Source: an uncultured Methylococcaceae bacterium
Lineage (GTDB): Bacteria; Pseudomonadota; Gammaproteobacteria; Methylococcales; Methylococcaceae
Reading direction: 5' to 3'
Assembly: GCA_903934875.1 (NCBI GenBank)
Contig: CAIZPP010000325.1
Span: forward strand, 1 to 64,000
DNA: 64,000 nucleotides
The notes beneath the pieces are model-generated. The model searched no databases. It saw only the letters and a list, made by a program, of their open reading frames with translations, and had not been told where the DNA came from. Position 1 is the first letter of the stretch. Each line of letters begins with the position of its first letter. Shown piece by piece: positions 9,316-20,205 of the stretch. The position numbers and the translations under genes are program-made.

Positions 9316-10350
9316 ATGCACCGCTTGACAATAACCCGCCCGGACGACTGGCACTTACACCTGCGCGACGGTGCCGCACTGGCCGCTATCATAGCCCACA
9401 GCGCCCGCCAGTTCGCCCGCGCCATCGTAATGCCCAACTTGAAGCCCCCCGTCACCACAGTGGACGCAGCTCTCGCCTATCGCGAACGCATCCTGCAAGC
9501 CTTGCCGGATGAGGCAGAATTCGAGCCGCTTATGGCACTTTACCTGACCGAAACCACGCCCTTGGCCGAAGTGGCAAAAGCCGCCGCCAATCCGCACACC
9601 CAAGCCTTCAAACTCTATCCTGCCGGGGCGACGACAAATTCCGATGCGGGCGTGGGCAGTCTGGAGCGGATTTACCCGCTGTTGGAAGCGATGGAAAAGC
9701 ATGACATTCCCTTGCTCGTCCATAGCGAAGTGACCGATCATAATATTGACATTTTTGACCGTGAAAAAGTCTTTATCGAAACTGGACTCGAACCTATCGT
9801 AAGACGCTTTTCAAGCTTGCGGGTGGTCTTGGAACATGCCACCACCACCGATGCCGTTCAATTCGTGCGCGAATCCGGCCCGCAACTAGCGGCAACCCTT
9901 ACCGTCCATCATCTGCTGTACAACCGCAATGCCTTGTTGGCAGGCGGCATCCGACCACACTTTTACTGCCTGCCGGTGCTGAAACGGGAAATCCACCGCC
10001 TGGCTTTGGTAGAAGCAGCCACTTCGGGTGAAACACAGTTTTTCTTAGGGACTGATAGTGCGCCCCATCCAAAGTCGCAAAAAGAGGCCATTTGCGGGTG
10101 CGCCGGCTGCTACACCGCCCATGCGGCCATCGAACTTTACGCAGAAGTTTTCGCAGCCGCCAACAATTTGGAAAACCTGGAGCGGTTCGCCAGCTTCAAC
10201 GGCCCGGATTTCTATCGCCTGCCCAGGAACACAAACCGCATCACTTTGGAAAAAACGAGTTGGGAGGTTCCCCCAGACTATCCCTTTGGTGCGGAACGAT
10301 TGCTTCCCTTGAGGGCGGGGGAACGCATCGCTTGGCGCATGGTTGGTTGA
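9316..10350 (+). CDS. pyrC: Dihydroorotase (class II)
   Basis: 344 residues, the E. coli PyrC length. Metal-binding HLHLRDG occurs at about residues 13-19. The carboxylated lysine lies in [12 protein letters not shown], and later metal ligands in LVHSE, EHATT and LGTDSAPH. It cyclises N-carbamoyl-aspartate to dihydroorotate in pyrimidine synthesis. The start is supported by GAGGAA 8 bases upstream. Monocistronic and convergent with mlaA. Confidence 0.97.
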   Translation: MHRLTITRPDDWHLHLRDGAALAAIIAHSARQFARAIVMPNLKPPVTTVDAALAYRERILQALPDEAEFEPLMALYLTETTPLAEVAKAAANPHTQAFKLYPAGATTNSDAGVGSLERIYPLLEAMEKHDIPLLVHSEVTDHNIDIFDREKVFIETGLEPIVRRFSSLRVVLEHATTTDAVQFVRESGPQLAATLTVHHLLYNRNALLAGGIRPHFYCLPVLKREIHRLALVEAATSGETQFFLGTDSAPHPKSQKEAICGCAGCYTAHAAIELYAEVFAAANNLENLERFASFNGPDFYRLPRNTNRITLEKTSWEVPPDYPFGAERLLPLRAGERIAWRMVG

Positions 10351-10432
10351 ACCAAGCTCCGCTTGCCCTTAACTTTTAGCCGTCCATGCTGCGACAGGCG
10401 CCCAGCACGAACGGCTTGAATCAACAGTCTGG

Positions 10433-11224
10433 TTATTTCGACTTTGACTGCGGCTTATTGCCATCCAAATGTTCCAGTTCATCCATTTCCTTCTCCATCT
10501 GTAGATCCTCCGCATCGGGCGGGGGATTGCCATCATGGATTTTATAATCGCGATCTTGAAAATAGGCGTTACGGATGAATTCGTAACGGTCCACCGAGGC
10601 TTGGTCCAGAATCTTGGACTCGGCCAGACGATCCGCACGCAGGTCGATGGTCTTCAAGGTTCCGGCGCCGTAGGGTATGGCCACCGGTGTGATCCAGTTA
10701 ATCGGATTGGACATGGTGTCTCCCGCCAGCCCGACCACGCCACGCGGCGTGCTAGGACCCACCAGAGGAATCACCAAGTAAGGCCCGGAAGGAATCCCCC
10801 ACTTACCCAAGGTTTGGTCCAAGTCCTCATTATGCTTGGGTAAATCAAGATGGCTCGCCACATCGACTAGCCCAGCTAAACCCGCCGTGGTGTTGACCAG
10901 GAACCTTCCTGTGTCCATGCCAGTCTCTACTAATTTGAACTGGAGAAGGTCATTGGCGATCACCGCAATGTCATCCACATTGCTAAAGAAATTGGTGACC
11001 CCCGCATCCACAAATTTTGGGGTGACGGTTTGATAACCCTTGGCGACCGGCTTCATGACATAATCGTCCAAGCCGTCGTTGAAACTCTGCACACCCCGGT
11101 TCCAACCCTCCCAGGGATCGCGTGGATCACTACTCTTGTCCGTAGTGGCACACGCGCCTGTAAGGAGGGCCAAGCCGACCAGAACGGCTGTTTTAAGCTT
11201 GCAAATATAGGCAAATTTTGTCAT
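10433..11224 (-). CDS. mlaA: MlaA (VacJ) outer-membrane lipoprotein
   Basis: 263 residues. Lipoprotein signal with lipobox LTGAC (Cys25). The MlaA core carries DPWEGWNRGVQSFND, GRFLVNTTAGLAGL and PSGPYLVIPLVGPSTPRG. It takes misplaced phospholipids from the outer leaflet of the outer membrane and passes them to MlaC. The Lys/Asp-rich C-terminal tail is longer than in E. coli. No other mla genes are nearby. Confidence 0.95.
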   Translation of the reverse strand: MTKFAYICKLKTAVLVGLALLTGACATTDKSSDPRDPWEGWNRGVQSFNDGLDDYVMKPVAKGYQTVTPKFVDAGVTNFFSNVDDIAVIANDLLQFKLVETGMDTGRFLVNTTAGLAGLVDVASHLDLPKHNEDLDQTLGKWGIPSGPYLVIPLVGPSTPRGVVGLAGDTMSNPINWITPVAIPYGAGTLKTIDLRADRLAESKILDQASVDRYEFIRNAYFQDRDYKIHDGNPPPDAEDLQMEKEMDELEHLDGNKPQSKSK

Positions 11225-11333
11225 TTTCTCTGTTCCTGCTAATTTCCTCGGGATTCCGGCTAGGATTCTAGGTAGGCGGTGTAGCTCGTCATTAGCCCAA
11301 ACTCACTGAAGCCATTACAATTTTAACTTTCAT

Positions 11334-12020
11334 ATGTCATTAAATATAATTCCCCCGCCGACACTAGTCGAGGAAAAAATCACCACCACGCCGCTGAACC
11401 CGGAAAAAGCCAAGTTTTCCAAGCGTTTTCGCGGCTATCTGCCCGTGGTAGTCGACATCGAAACTTCGGGCTTTGACCCCTCGCGCAACGCCATGCTTGA
11501 AATCGCCGCAGTAATTCCAGTCATGGACGAAAACGGCAGGCTGTCGATTCAGGAAACCCACAGCGCCCATGTGGTGCCTTTTCCGGGGGCAAGGTTGGAC
11601 GAATCGGCCCTTGCCTTCAATAAAATCGACCCCTACCATCCTTTCCGGTTCGCCTTGGAAGAGAAGGCGGCATTGGAAAGGATTTTCCACGCGGTGCGGG
11701 CCGCAGTCAAACGCAATGGCTGCACAAAAGCCATCTTGGTAGGTCACAACCCCGCCTTCGATTTAGGCTTCCTCAACGCCGCCGTGGCGCGCACAGGGCT
11801 AAAGAGAAACCCCTTCCATCCCTTCAGCAGCTTCGACACAGCCACTTTGTGCGGCCTGGCCTATGGGCAAACCGTGCTCGCCAAGGCCGCCTTGGCGGCT
11901 GGTCTGCCTTGGGACAGCCAAGAGGCGCATTCGGCCGCTTACGATGCCGAACAGACCGCCCGGTTATTTTGCGGCATTGTCAATCGCTGGGAGGACTTGG
12001 TGGAGGCTACCGCGAGGTGA
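11334..12020 (+). CDS. rnt: Ribonuclease T
   Basis: 228 residues. A DEDDh exonuclease with Exo [12 protein letters not shown], Exo [12 protein letters not shown] and Exo [14 protein letters not shown]. It trims the CCA end of tRNA and matures 5S and 23S rRNA 3' ends. Divergent from mlaA and convergent with grxD. Confidence 0.95.
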   Translation: MSLNIIPPPTLVEEKITTTPLNPEKAKFSKRFRGYLPVVVDIETSGFDPSRNAMLEIAAVIPVMDENGRLSIQETHSAHVVPFPGARLDESALAFNKIDPYHPFRFALEEKAALERIFHAVRAAVKRNGCTKAILVGHNPAFDLGFLNAAVARTGLKRNPFHPFSSFDTATLCGLAYGQTVLAKAALAAGLPWDSQEAHSAAYDAEQTARLFCGIVNRWEDLVEATAR

Positions 12021-12049
12021 GACCGCCTGCCGGCCAGCACATCATCGCA

Positions 12050-12367
12050 TCAAGGCTTCTTGGTTGTTTCCAACAACTCCTGCAACTGGCCATTTTTCGA
12101 CATTTCCAGCATGATGTCCGAACCTCCCACCAACTCACCGTTGACAAACAATTGCGGGAATGTCGGCCAGTTTGAATAGGCTTTAAGATTTTCGCGAACC
12201 TCAGGGTCGTCAAAAATGTTGACGTAGGAAAATTCCGCCCCGCACTGTTCCAGTACTTGGACGGCCCTACCTGAGAAGCCGCACTGGGGAAAATCCGGAG
12301 TGCCTTTCATGTACAACAGCACGCGGTTTGACTCTATTTGTTTTTTAATGCGCTCAATGGCATCCAT
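12050..12367 (-). CDS. grxD: Monothiol glutaredoxin (Grx4 type)
   Basis: 105 residues. The CGFS active site in PQCGFSGRAVQ (about 28-31) marks a class II monothiol glutaredoxin, which binds and delivers [2Fe-2S] clusters with glutathione. WPTFPQLFVNGELVGGSDI is the conserved GSH-binding segment. Confidence 0.96.
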   Translation of the reverse strand: MDAIERIKKQIESNRVLLYMKGTPDFPQCGFSGRAVQVLEQCGAEFSYVNIFDDPEVRENLKAYSNWPTFPQLFVNGELVGGSDIMLEMSKNGQLQELLETTKKP

Positions 12368-12514
12368 AAAAAGACCTCAATGGTTTGGATTGACAGCTAT
12401 AAACTAACAGAAACCGTTGTACAAATTAAGCGGTTTGTGCCAAAAGCCGACTCGTTTTTAAAAACCGCTTCGCTCAAGGCCAAATTTTTTATGGGTGCAA
12501 TCAGCAATTTAGGC

Positions 12515-12543
12515 TTGTGTACGCGCTTGATCTTATCTAAAAT
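12515..12543 (+). promoter_or_regulatory. Candidate sigma-70 promoter for argD
   Basis: TTGTGT and TAAAAT are separated by 17 bases and lie 60-90 bases before the argD start. The -10 matches the consensus at 5 of 6 positions, but the -35 is weak. Confidence 0.4.
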
Positions 12544-12560
12544 GTAATGTTTTATATTTA

Positions 12561-12591
12561 GGGCAGTCTAGCGGGCTGCCTTTTGTTTTTT
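12561..12591 (+). terminator. Terminator-like hairpin in the argD leader
   Basis: The GGCAG / CTGCC stem is followed by TTTTGTTTTTT, the form of an intrinsic terminator, but it lies between the candidate promoter and the argD start (12604). It could end upstream transcription or act in attenuation; the sequence does not decide. Confidence 0.5.
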
Positions 12592-12603
12592 CGAGAAATC
12601 CTC

Positions 12604-13773
12604 ATGAACAGCCATGTAATGCCAACCTACGCCAGATTGCCCGTCTGCTTTGAAAGGGGAGAAGGGGCTTGGCTTTGGGATAACAACGGAAAACGCCACT
12701 TGGATGCCTTATCGGGCATCGCAGTGTGCAATTTGGGCCATGCCCATCCAGCGGTGACCGCAGCCATCACTAGGCAAGCGGGCCTATTGGTGCATACCTC
12801 CAACCTGTACCGGGTGGGACTTCAGGAAGCCTTGGCCGACACCCTAGCCACGGCAAGCGGCATGGACAATGTTTTCTTTTGCAATTCCGGCGCGGAGGCC
12901 AACGAGGCGGCAATTAAGCTGGCACGCAAATATGGCCACGCTTTAGGCGTGGACGAACCGGCGATTGTGGTCATGGAAAGCAGCTTTCACGGCCGTACAT
13001 TGGCAACCTTGAGCGCCACAGGCAACCGTAAAATTCAAGACGGTTTCGAACCCTTGGTGGGCGGCTTTGAGCGCGTCGCGTATGATGACATTCAGGCGGT
13101 CTCCGCCATAACCAACCTTAACGTGGTTGCCGTTCTGGTTGAGCCTGTGCAAGGCGAAGGCGGGGTGCGCATCCCCGCCCCGGATTACTTGGAGCGTCTG
13201 CGGGAAATCTGCGACCAGCGCCGCTGGTTGTTGATGCTGGACGAAGTGCAGACAGGAATGGGGCGCACGGGTTCCTTGTTCGCCTTCCAGCAGACCAGCA
13301 TCTTGCCGGATGTCGTCACCCTGGCCAAAGCGCTAGGCAATGGCGTTCCCATCGGAGCCTGCCTAGCCCGTGGCATTGCGGCTGAAACCTTGACGGCAGG
13401 CAAACATGCCTCCACTTTCGGCGGAAACCCTTTGGCCTGCGCCGCGGCCCAAGCTGTGCTGAAAACCCTGCGCGAGGAAAATCTGGCTGATCGCGCCCGC
13501 ATCCTCGGCTCCCTCATTGCCAAAAACTTGCGGGCAAAATTCGACGGCAACCCCCATGTCATCGAAGTGCGGAATAAGGGCTTGATGATCGGTATACAAT
13601 TGGACAAACCTTGTGGCAGACTGGTCGGCTTGGCATTGGAGCAAGGGTTGTTGATCAACGTAACCGCCGAAACCACCATTCGCCTGTTGCCCCCACTAAT
13701 TTTCACTGACGAACAGGCACAACTCTTGGTTGAGCAACTGGCGGGCATCGTCAATGCCTACACCTACCCATAA
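12604..13773 (+). CDS. argD: Acetylornithine aminotransferase
   Basis: 389 residues, a class III PLP aminotransferase. Signatures: [19 protein letters not shown] (phosphate/PLP site), [20 protein letters not shown], and the Schiff-base lysine in [14 protein letters not shown]. It makes N-acetylornithine and may serve as DapC in lysine synthesis. ATG 12604 ([14 protein letters not shown]) fits the family start better than the TTG at 12583. argF follows after 23 bases. Confidence 0.95.
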   Translation: MNSHVMPTYARLPVCFERGEGAWLWDNNGKRHLDALSGIAVCNLGHAHPAVTAAITRQAGLLVHTSNLYRVGLQEALADTLATASGMDNVFFCNSGAEANEAAIKLARKYGHALGVDEPAIVVMESSFHGRTLATLSATGNRKIQDGFEPLVGGFERVAYDDIQAVSAITNLNVVAVLVEPVQGEGGVRIPAPDYLERLREICDQRRWLLMLDEVQTGMGRTGSLFAFQQTSILPDVVTLAKALGNGVPIGACLARGIAAETLTAGKHASTFGGNPLACAAAQAVLKTLREENLADRARILGSLIAKNLRAKFDGNPHVIEVRNKGLMIGIQLDKPCGRLVGLALEQGLLINVTAETTIRLLPPLIFTDEQAQLLVEQLAGIVNAYTYP

Positions 13774-13796
13774 TCATCAGACACGTCAAAGCGATA

Positions 13797-14699
13797 ATGA
13801 ACCCGCGTCATTTTGTCACCTTTATGGATTTAAGCGGTGAAGAGGTCCGTAGCCTGATTCACCGCGCCGTCGAATTAAAGCGCTTGAAGACTATCTATGA
13901 ACCACTGAAAAACAAGGTTCTTGGCATGATCTTCGAAAAATCATCGACCCGGACCCGCGTTTCCTTTGAAACTGGCATGATCCAGTTCGGTGGCGGGGCA
14001 ATTTTTCTGTCGCCCCGCGATACCCAACTGGGACGCGGAGAACCCGTGGAGGACAGTGCAAGGGTCCTTACCCGCATGGTTGACGCCATTATGCTCAGAA
14101 CTATATCCCACCGGACGGTAGAGATTTTTGCAGAGCATTCTAGGGTTCCGGTCATCAACGGACTGTCTGACCGCTTCCATCCCTGCCAGGTGTTGGCCGA
14201 CATGCAAACGTATTTCGAACACCGTGGCGATATCGCCGGTAAAACCGTGGCATGGATAGGAGACGGCAACAACATGTGTCAAACCTACATCCACGCGGCC
14301 CAACAATTGGGCTTTACTGTGCATATCGCCTCGCCGCCGGGATACGATGCAGAACCCGAATTAATCCGCCAAGCAGGCGTACACTGCAAACTAACCCGCG
14401 ACCCCTTAGCGGCAGCCGACGGGGCTGATCTGGTGGTGACCGATGTTTGGGCGAGCATGGGGCAAGAGGACGAGCAAGCACTTCGTGCCAAAGCGTTTGC
14501 CGACTACCAAGTCAATGCCAAACTGATGGCGGTGGCCGCCCCAGATGCCTTGTTCATGCACTGCCTGCCGGCCCATCGCGGCGAAGAAGTTTCCGCCGGG
14601 GTCATTGACGGACCGCAAAGCGTGGTTTGGGATGAAGCGGAAAACCGTCTCCATGCCCAAAAAGCCTTGTTGGAATTTCTCTTACCCCCCGATAATTAG
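13797..14699 (+). CDS. argF: Ornithine carbamoyltransferase
   Basis: 300 residues. The carbamoyl-phosphate site STRTRVSFE is at about 50-58, with HPCQ (HPCQVLADM) and the ornithine-site cysteine in [11 protein letters not shown]. It forms citrulline from ornithine. It is in an operon with argD. Confidence 0.97.
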   Translation: MNPRHFVTFMDLSGEEVRSLIHRAVELKRLKTIYEPLKNKVLGMIFEKSSTRTRVSFETGMIQFGGGAIFLSPRDTQLGRGEPVEDSARVLTRMVDAIMLRTISHRTVEIFAEHSRVPVINGLSDRFHPCQVLADMQTYFEHRGDIAGKTVAWIGDGNNMCQTYIHAAQQLGFTVHIASPPGYDAEPELIRQAGVHCKLTRDPLAAADGADLVVTDVWASMGQEDEQALRAKAFADYQVNAKLMAVAAPDALFMHCLPAHRGEEVSAGVIDGPQSVVWDEAENRLHAQKALLEFLLPPDN

Positions 14700-14722
14700 A
14701 ATATTTTACGGCGACCATGCCA

Positions 14723-14775
14723 TTACAGCGTTTTCAACATAGAATAATTACTTTTAGAGCATGAAAACGCTGTAA
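14723..14775. mobile_element. Compact family A palindrome
   Basis: A 53-bp element with a perfect 14-bp inverted repeat, TTACAGCGTTTTCA / TGAAAACGCTGTAA. The shortest copy seen, lying in the leader of the gene at 14788. Confidence 0.8.
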
Positions 14776-14787
14776 TATAGAACTCTC

Positions 14788-15705
14788 ATGAAAACATTGA
14801 CTGACTATCTTCCGCTTTATGGTAAATGGACAAAAGAAAACGGCAGCATCGTTTTCACCAGCGCAGTCGGCGAGCTAAACAATGGATTGGCTTTGTTTGG
14901 CTACGATTTGGAAGACGGGGAAATCGAGGCGGAAATTAATTTGCCAAATTACCCCGATGGTAGCCCAGTTAGTGCCATGATCGTGTTTAGGGCCAACGGT
15001 CAGAGACGCTACTACGCGGCGGGCGTAGGAGGTTTAGGCAATGCCTACTCTTTGCAAGAAGGGGACGACCAGCAGCCCCCCACGGGGTTGGCATGGGCTG
15101 GCAGCAGTGCCAACATCGAGCCAGGCCGTACCTACAAAGTCAAGATTGTGTTGGAAGGGCAGAAAGTTGATGTTTATGTCGATTCCATCAAAGTTATTTC
15201 TTACTCAAACCTTCCGAGGCAAACAGGCACTAGCATCGGGTTATTCTGTTCTAAAGCCACTCCCAAAGCGATCTTTAGTAATTTTAGGGTAAGCTCATCG
15301 AAACCGAAAGCCTTCGTTGCCATGCAGTTTTCTGAACCCTATAACGAAGTTTATAGAGACGCTGTCGAACCTTTGGTAAAGGAAATTGGTTTCGAGCCAC
15401 TTCGAATTGATGATGTTTATGGTCCAGGTATCATCGTTAATGACATCATTAACAATTTATCTGAGTCGTCAATCGTTCTTGCGGAAATTTCAGAAAAAAA
15501 CGCAAATGTCTATTATGAACTTGGACTTGCCCATGCTTTTGGCAAGCCGACACTGCTAATGGCTACAAAAGGCACATCGCTCCCGTTTGATGTGGGTGCC
15601 CACCGTTGCATATTTTACGAAAACACAATTGCTGGCCGTGGCAAATTGCAAGCATCGCTTAAACATAGCCTAATGAGCTTACTTGGGCGCAATCTCCAAA
15701 GTTAA
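14788..15705 (+). CDS. Two-domain protein: lectin-like + 2-deoxyribosyltransferase/TIR-like domain
   Basis: 305 residues. Residues 1-170 resemble a concanavalin/LamG-type beta-sandwich (DUF1080-like), with alternating strands and GLFCSKATPKAIFSNFRV at the end. Residues 175-300 resemble the nucleoside 2-deoxyribosyltransferase-like (TIR-related) fold: AFVAMQF (175-181), GFEPLRIDD, and NVYYELGLAHAFGKP (240-254) with the presumed catalytic Glu244. Related domains are nucleotide hydrolases or effectors in immune systems. No signal peptide. It is inserted between argF and ilvD with a family A element upstream. The function is inferred from fold motifs only. Confidence 0.6.
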   Translation: MKTLTDYLPLYGKWTKENGSIVFTSAVGELNNGLALFGYDLEDGEIEAEINLPNYPDGSPVSAMIVFRANGQRRYYAAGVGGLGNAYSLQEGDDQQPPTGLAWAGSSANIEPGRTYKVKIVLEGQKVDVYVDSIKVISYSNLPRQTGTSIGLFCSKATPKAIFSNFRVSSSKPKAFVAMQFSEPYNEVYRDAVEPLVKEIGFEPLRIDDVYGPGIIVNDIINNLSESSIVLAEISEKNANVYYELGLAHAFGKPTLLMATKGTSLPFDVGAHRCIFYENTIAGRGKLQASLKHSLMSLLGRNLQS

Positions 15706-15718
15706 ATAGGGTATATTT

Positions 15719-17407
15719 ATGACAGACAATAAAATCCGCCAATATTCCTCACTCGTCGTAGATGGCATGGAACGCGCACCCAGCCGCGCCATGCTATACC
15801 CGGTTGGCTTCACCGACAACGACTTCCATAAACCGCAGGTCGGCATCGCATCGACTTGGAGCATGGTCACCCCTTGCAATATGCATATCGACCGGCTCGC
15901 CTACGATGCTGCACGGGGTGTCGATGGGCATGGGGGCAAGGCGGTGGTCTTCAACACCATCACCATCTCCGACGGCATTTCCATGGGCACCGAGGGCATG
16001 AAATACTCTCTGGTGTCGCGTGAAGTCATTGCCGATTCCATCGAAACCGTGGTCGGTTGCCAGGGTTTCGATGGGGTAGTCGCCATTGGGGGTTGCGACA
16101 AAAACATGCCTGGCTGCCTGATCGCCATCGCCCGCCTCAACCGTCCGGCGGTATTTGTATACGGCGGCACCATCCTCCCCGGTTGCCACGGCGACAAGAA
16201 ACTGGATGTTGTCTCCGTATTCGAGGCCGTAGGCGCTAGGGCCAATGACAAAATTGACGATACGGAACTGTACTCCATTGAGTCCAAAGCCATCCCCGGC
16301 CCCGGCTCATGTGGCGGCATGTACACCGCTAACACCATGGCTTCCGCCATTGAAGCCTTGGGCATGAGTCTGCCGGGCAGTTCCGCCCAAGCCGCCATTT
16401 CCAAAGACAAGACGCTAGACTGCGAACGCGCAGGCGAACAAGTGGTAAAACTGCTGGAACTCGGCATCAGACCCCGCGACATCATGACCCGGAAAGCCTT
16501 TGAGAACGCCATCACCGTCGTGATAGCCCTAGGCGGTTCCACCAATGCAGTGCTGCATCTGTTGGCCATGGCCCATGCAGCCGACGTTGAACTGAGCCTA
16601 GACGACTTCACCCGTATCGGCCAGCATGTGCCCATGGTGGCTGACCTCAAGCCCAGCGGCAAATACACCATGGCCGAATTGGTGGATATCGGCGGCATCC
16701 AGCCCTTGATGAAGGCATTGTTGCAAGCCGGACTATTGCATGGCGACTGCCTGACCGTCACCGGCAAAACCATCGCGGAAAACTTAAAGCTGGCAGCGGA
16801 TTACCCGGCGGACCAAGAGATCATTAAGCCCTTGGACAATCCGATCAAAAAAGACAGCCACTTGGTCATTCTGCGCGGCAACCTCGCCCCCGAGGGTGCT
16901 GTCGCCAAAATCACCGGCAAGGAAGGCTTGCAATTCACCGGCACGGCGCGGGTCTTCGATTGCGAGGAATTGGCCTTGAAAGCCATCCTCGACGGCACGG
17001 TGGTGAAAGGCGATGTCATCGTCATCCGCTTTGAAGGGCCGAAAGGCGGGCCGGGCATGAGGGAAATGCTCTCCCCCACCTCCGCCGTAATGGGCAAGGG
17101 CTTGGGCAAAGAGGTGGCGTTGATCACCGATGGCCGCTTCTCCGGCGGCACCCACGGCTTTGTGGTCGGCCACATCACCCCAGAAGCCTATGTCGGCGGG
17201 CCGTTGGCCGTCGTCGAGACAGGCGACCCAATCACCATTGATGCCGAAACCCACGAACTCACCCTGCATGTGGCGGCCGATGTCATCAGCCAACGCTTGG
17301 CAAAGTGGCAGCAACCGAAGCGCCGCTACGAGCGCGGGGTGTTGGCGAAATACGCCAAACTGGTCAGTTCAGCTTCTGAGGGGGCGGTGACGGATAAATA
17401 TTTATAA
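15719..17407 (+). CDS. ilvD: Dihydroxy-acid dehydratase
   Basis: 562 residues. Fe-S cysteines occur in [19 protein letters not shown] and [13 protein letters not shown]-terminal signatures are [16 protein letters not shown] and [13 protein letters not shown]. It acts in branched-chain amino acid synthesis. Start supported by AGGG upstream. Confidence 0.97.
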   Translation: MTDNKIRQYSSLVVDGMERAPSRAMLYPVGFTDNDFHKPQVGIASTWSMVTPCNMHIDRLAYDAARGVDGHGGKAVVFNTITISDGISMGTEGMKYSLVSREVIADSIETVVGCQGFDGVVAIGGCDKNMPGCLIAIARLNRPAVFVYGGTILPGCHGDKKLDVVSVFEAVGARANDKIDDTELYSIESKAIPGPGSCGGMYTANTMASAIEALGMSLPGSSAQAAISKDKTLDCERAGEQVVKLLELGIRPRDIMTRKAFENAITVVIALGGSTNAVLHLLAMAHAADVELSLDDFTRIGQHVPMVADLKPSGKYTMAELVDIGGIQPLMKALLQAGLLHGDCLTVTGKTIAENLKLAADYPADQEIIKPLDNPIKKDSHLVILRGNLAPEGAVAKITGKEGLQFTGTARVFDCEELALKAILDGTVVKGDVIVIRFEGPKGGPGMREMLSPTSAVMGKGLGKEVALITDGRFSGGTHGFVVGHITPEAYVGGPLAVVETGDPITIDAETHELTLHVAADVISQRLAKWQQPKRRYERGVLAKYAKLVSSASEGAVTDKYL

Positions 17408-17409
17408 CA

Positions 17410-17762
17410 ATGAACAGCTACCAGCAAATTGATATATTTAACGATGTTCCCGCACAAGACCATAAACAAAAACGGAAAGCAACAAAGCTTTGCTAGAATG
17501 CTTTTTCAGTCGATTGCAGGACACGCTAGACAGAGGTATTGAATTAGTTGTCCTGATACCTTTGCATGGCCAACAAAACGAATTTCAATCTATAGATGAT
17601 GCCATTGCTTTCATAACGAAATATGACGAGATTGGCAAATTTGATGGTCTGTTCAGAAAATACGACGCAATTGTCAAATATAGCAATGGCGACCGTATTG
17701 ACGCATCATTTAAAGACAAAGTTAAGGCCATTAACTTTTTGAACTATATTGCTGGCAAGTGA
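17410..17762 (+). pseudogene. Small unknown protein, probably frameshifted
   Basis: Three bases after ilvD an ATG opens a short frame (MNSYQQIDIFNDVP ... KATKLC, stop 17494-17496). The overlapping frame continues as LLECFFSRLQDTLDRG to IAGK at 17762. The two join naturally if one base is missing near 17485-17490, giving about 117 residues. Alternatively the second part starts alone at TTG 17490 (90 residues). Family not recognised. Confidence 0.4.
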
Positions 17763-17768
17763 TTTAAA

Positions 17769-17799
17769 GACCGGCTCGGTTGTTAAAACCGAGGCGGTC
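17769..17799. terminator. Strong hairpin downstream of the ilvD unit
   Basis: GACCGGCTCGGTT pairs with AACCGAGGCGGTC with a single mismatch. It lies between convergent genes. No T-run follows on either strand, so a terminator role is only likely. Confidence 0.45.
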
Positions 17800-17951
17800 C
17801 AAAATTTGGCTTTGCTTCCGTACCCGCCGTTCAGAGTAGCTAATCGTTAATACTCAGCCTCACCGACCGATGACTTATCTTCCGCATGGGGCCTGTTTAC
17901 ATATTTCCTTGACCTAGGAACTCACTTCGGAGTTTTCCGCATGCATGGAAA

Positions 17952-18359
17952 TCAATGCATTTTGCTTTCGAGTTGATTGTTAACCTGCTCCACTCCCCGA
18001 GTATTTTGGACGATTGCTTGCAGTTTGCCTTTTTCTGCGGGATTTTCGACGGGGCCGCGCAGAGTCACCACCCCATTGCGGGTGGTGACCTTGGCGTTGT
18101 GCGCGTCAAGTGACAGCGATTTGTTTCTGAAGATAGTTCGGCGGACAGCCGTGGTAAGCGCGAGATCGCCACGAGTTTCCTTTTGATCTTCTGGCGCGGG
18201 GGTGTTGTTGCCACTGTCCCGGCCATTCCGCCTGGTGTTTCCGATTTGCGGAATAGGCACTACGAGCGTTGCACTGGCTTGACCGGCACTGACTCTGCCG
18301 ACCATCAGCATCATATCCGCCATCAAGGCGAATGTGAATAAAACTAATTGGTTCGACAT
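17952..18359 (-). CDS. Exported BON-domain protein
   Basis: 135 residues from the ATG at 18359, chosen because GAGG lies 8 bases upstream and because it gives a proper signal peptide (MSNQLVLFTFALMADMMLM ... SAGQASA). After a Pro/Asn-rich linker comes a single BON domain (about 70-133) with NAKVTTRNGVVTLRGPVEN and a final VEQVNNQL. BON domains bind phospholipid in the periplasm (OsmY type). Confidence 0.75.
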   Translation of the reverse strand: MSNQLVLFTFALMADMMLMVGRVSAGQASATLVVPIPQIGNTRRNGRDSGNNTPAPEDQKETRGDLALTTAVRRTIFRNKSLSLDAHNAKVTTRNGVVTLRGPVENPAEKGKLQAIVQNTRGVEQVNNQLESKMH

Positions 18360-18665
18360 ATTGACATCCTCATGGCTAGAGTTTTCCGGCCACGCTTTAG
18401 TAGCTGATTCGCCATTGTTGCCCACTTTTCCTACGGTTTGCATAAGTACATCCTTTATATTCCAAAATTATGATGAATCAAAACTAACGCTTACGATCTG
18501 GTAATAAGAATATCTGATAAGTCAATTCCGGTCAGTGCGGTGTCGTACGGATACGCAGAAATACGGGATAAAGCTCACGGCAGGGAAAAGCTAGCCACAC
18601 ACTATTCAGCCACACTGGCCAAACCATAAGGCTATGCTGGTTAATCGGGGCGGTCTTGAACGCAC

Positions 18666-20183
18666 TCAGCGGCTCCCCGGCACCCTATCCAACTTCCGGT
18701 AGGAAACCGCTTCGCTGACATGGGCGATTTGAATATTTTCCGAACCGGCCAGATCGGCGATGGTGCGGGCCAGTTTGATGATGCGGTGGTAGGCTCGGTG
18801 CGACAGGCCCAGCTTGTCCACGGCCCGCTCCAGCAAGTTTTGCGCATTCTCTTCCAGCACACAGTAGCGCTTGATTTGCTGCGGGCTGAGCTGGGTATTG
18901 GCATGGCCTGTACGCTGCACCGCCCGCTGCCTGGCCCGCACCACGCGCCCGCGCACCGTCGCGCTGGTTTCCTCGCCGCCTACGCTGCCGGCCCGCAACA
19001 CTTCGCGGGGTACGCGCTGTACCTCGATGTGCATGTCGATGCGATCCAACAAAGGCCCTGAAATGCGGGCGCGATAGCGCTGCACTTGCTCCGACGTGCA
19101 ATGGCAGCGACCGGAAGGGTCGCCCAGATAACCGCAAGGACAGGGGTTCATCGCGGCAATTAGTTGGAAGCGCGCAGGGAAATCCGCTTGCCGCGCAGCG
19201 CGTGATATGGTGATAATGCCGGTTTCCAGCGGTTCGCGCAGAACTTCCAACACCCGGCGGTCAAATTCGGGCAGTTCGTCCAAAAACAACACACCGTTAT
19301 GGGCCAGGGATATTTCTCCGGGCCTAGGGTTGCTGCCACCACCCACCATGGCCGGGGCCGAAGCGGTGTGGTGGGGGCACCGGTAAGGCGGCTCCCGCCA
19401 GCGCTGCGGGTCGAAGGCGACATCGCTGACCGAGGCCACGGCTGCGCTTTCCAACGCCTCTTCCTCACTCAGCAGCGGGAGTATGCCGGGCAAGCGCGAG
19501 GCTAACATGGATTTGCCGGTGCCAGGCGGTCCCAGCATCAATAGATTGTGCCGACCGGCGGCGGCTATCTCCAAAGCCCGTTTGGCTTGGTAGTGGCCGT
19601 GCACATCGGCGAAATCGGGCGTTTCCACGGGTGTGGCAACGGGCGGGGCTTCCGGCTGGAATTCAATCCGCTGCTGACCGTTGAGGTGCGAGCAAACTTC
19701 CAACAAATGGGCGGCGGGGATGACTTCCACGTTACCGGCCAAGGCGGCTTCGGCGGCATTCTCACGGGGCAGGATCAACTGCCTGCCCGCCTGCCGGGCC
19801 TGAATGGCAGCGGGCAAGGCACCGACCACAGGCCGCAGTTCGCCGCCCAAGGACAGTTCACCCAAACACTCCATTTTATCCAAGCCTTTTTTTTGCAATT
19901 GGCCGGAGGCCGCCAGTATCCCCAAGGCGATAGCCAAATCGAAGCGTCCACCCTCCTTGGGGATATCGGCTGGAGCCATGTTGACGGTGATGCGTTGCTG
20001 GGGAAATTCAAACCGGCAGTTGAGCAAGGCCCCTCGCACCCGATCCTTGCTTTCCTTGACGGCGGTTTCCGGCAGGCCGACGATGGAAAAATTGGGCAGG
20101 CCATTGGAAAGGTGGACCTCCACCGTCACCAAAGGCGCGGCGATGCCATCACGACCACGGGCATAGACGACGGCTAGACTCAT
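18666..20183 (-). CDS. comM: ComM/YifB Mg-chelatase-like AAA+ ATPase
   Basis: 505 residues. N-terminal Lon-like domain (VEVHLSNGLPNFSIVGLPE), Walker A GPPGTGKSMLA, Walker B VLFLDELPEF, and a zinc-binding MNPCPCGYLGDPSGRCHC. The C-terminal Mg-chelatase domain ends SEAVSYRKLDR. ComM is the branch-migration helicase that extends heteroduplex in natural transformation. Downstream of ubiK. Confidence 0.95.
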   Translation of the reverse strand: MSLAVVYARGRDGIAAPLVTVEVHLSNGLPNFSIVGLPETAVKESKDRVRGALLNCRFEFPQQRITVNMAPADIPKEGGRFDLAIALGILAASGQLQKKGLDKMECLGELSLGGELRPVVGALPAAIQARQAGRQLILPRENAAEAALAGNVEVIPAAHLLEVCSHLNGQQRIEFQPEAPPVATPVETPDFADVHGHYQAKRALEIAAAGRHNLLMLGPPGTGKSMLASRLPGILPLLSEEEALESAAVASVSDVAFDPQRWREPPYRCPHHTASAPAMVGGGSNPRPGEISLAHNGVLFLDELPEFDRRVLEVLREPLETGIITISRAARQADFPARFQLIAAMNPCPCGYLGDPSGRCHCTSEQVQRYRARISGPLLDRIDMHIEVQRVPREVLRAGSVGGEETSATVRGRVVRARQRAVQRTGHANTQLSPQQIKRYCVLEENAQNLLERAVDKLGLSHRAYHRIIKLARTIADLAGSENIQIAHVSEAVSYRKLDRVPGSR

Positions 20184-20205
20184 CGCATCCTGCCGCCTGG
20201 GCGAT

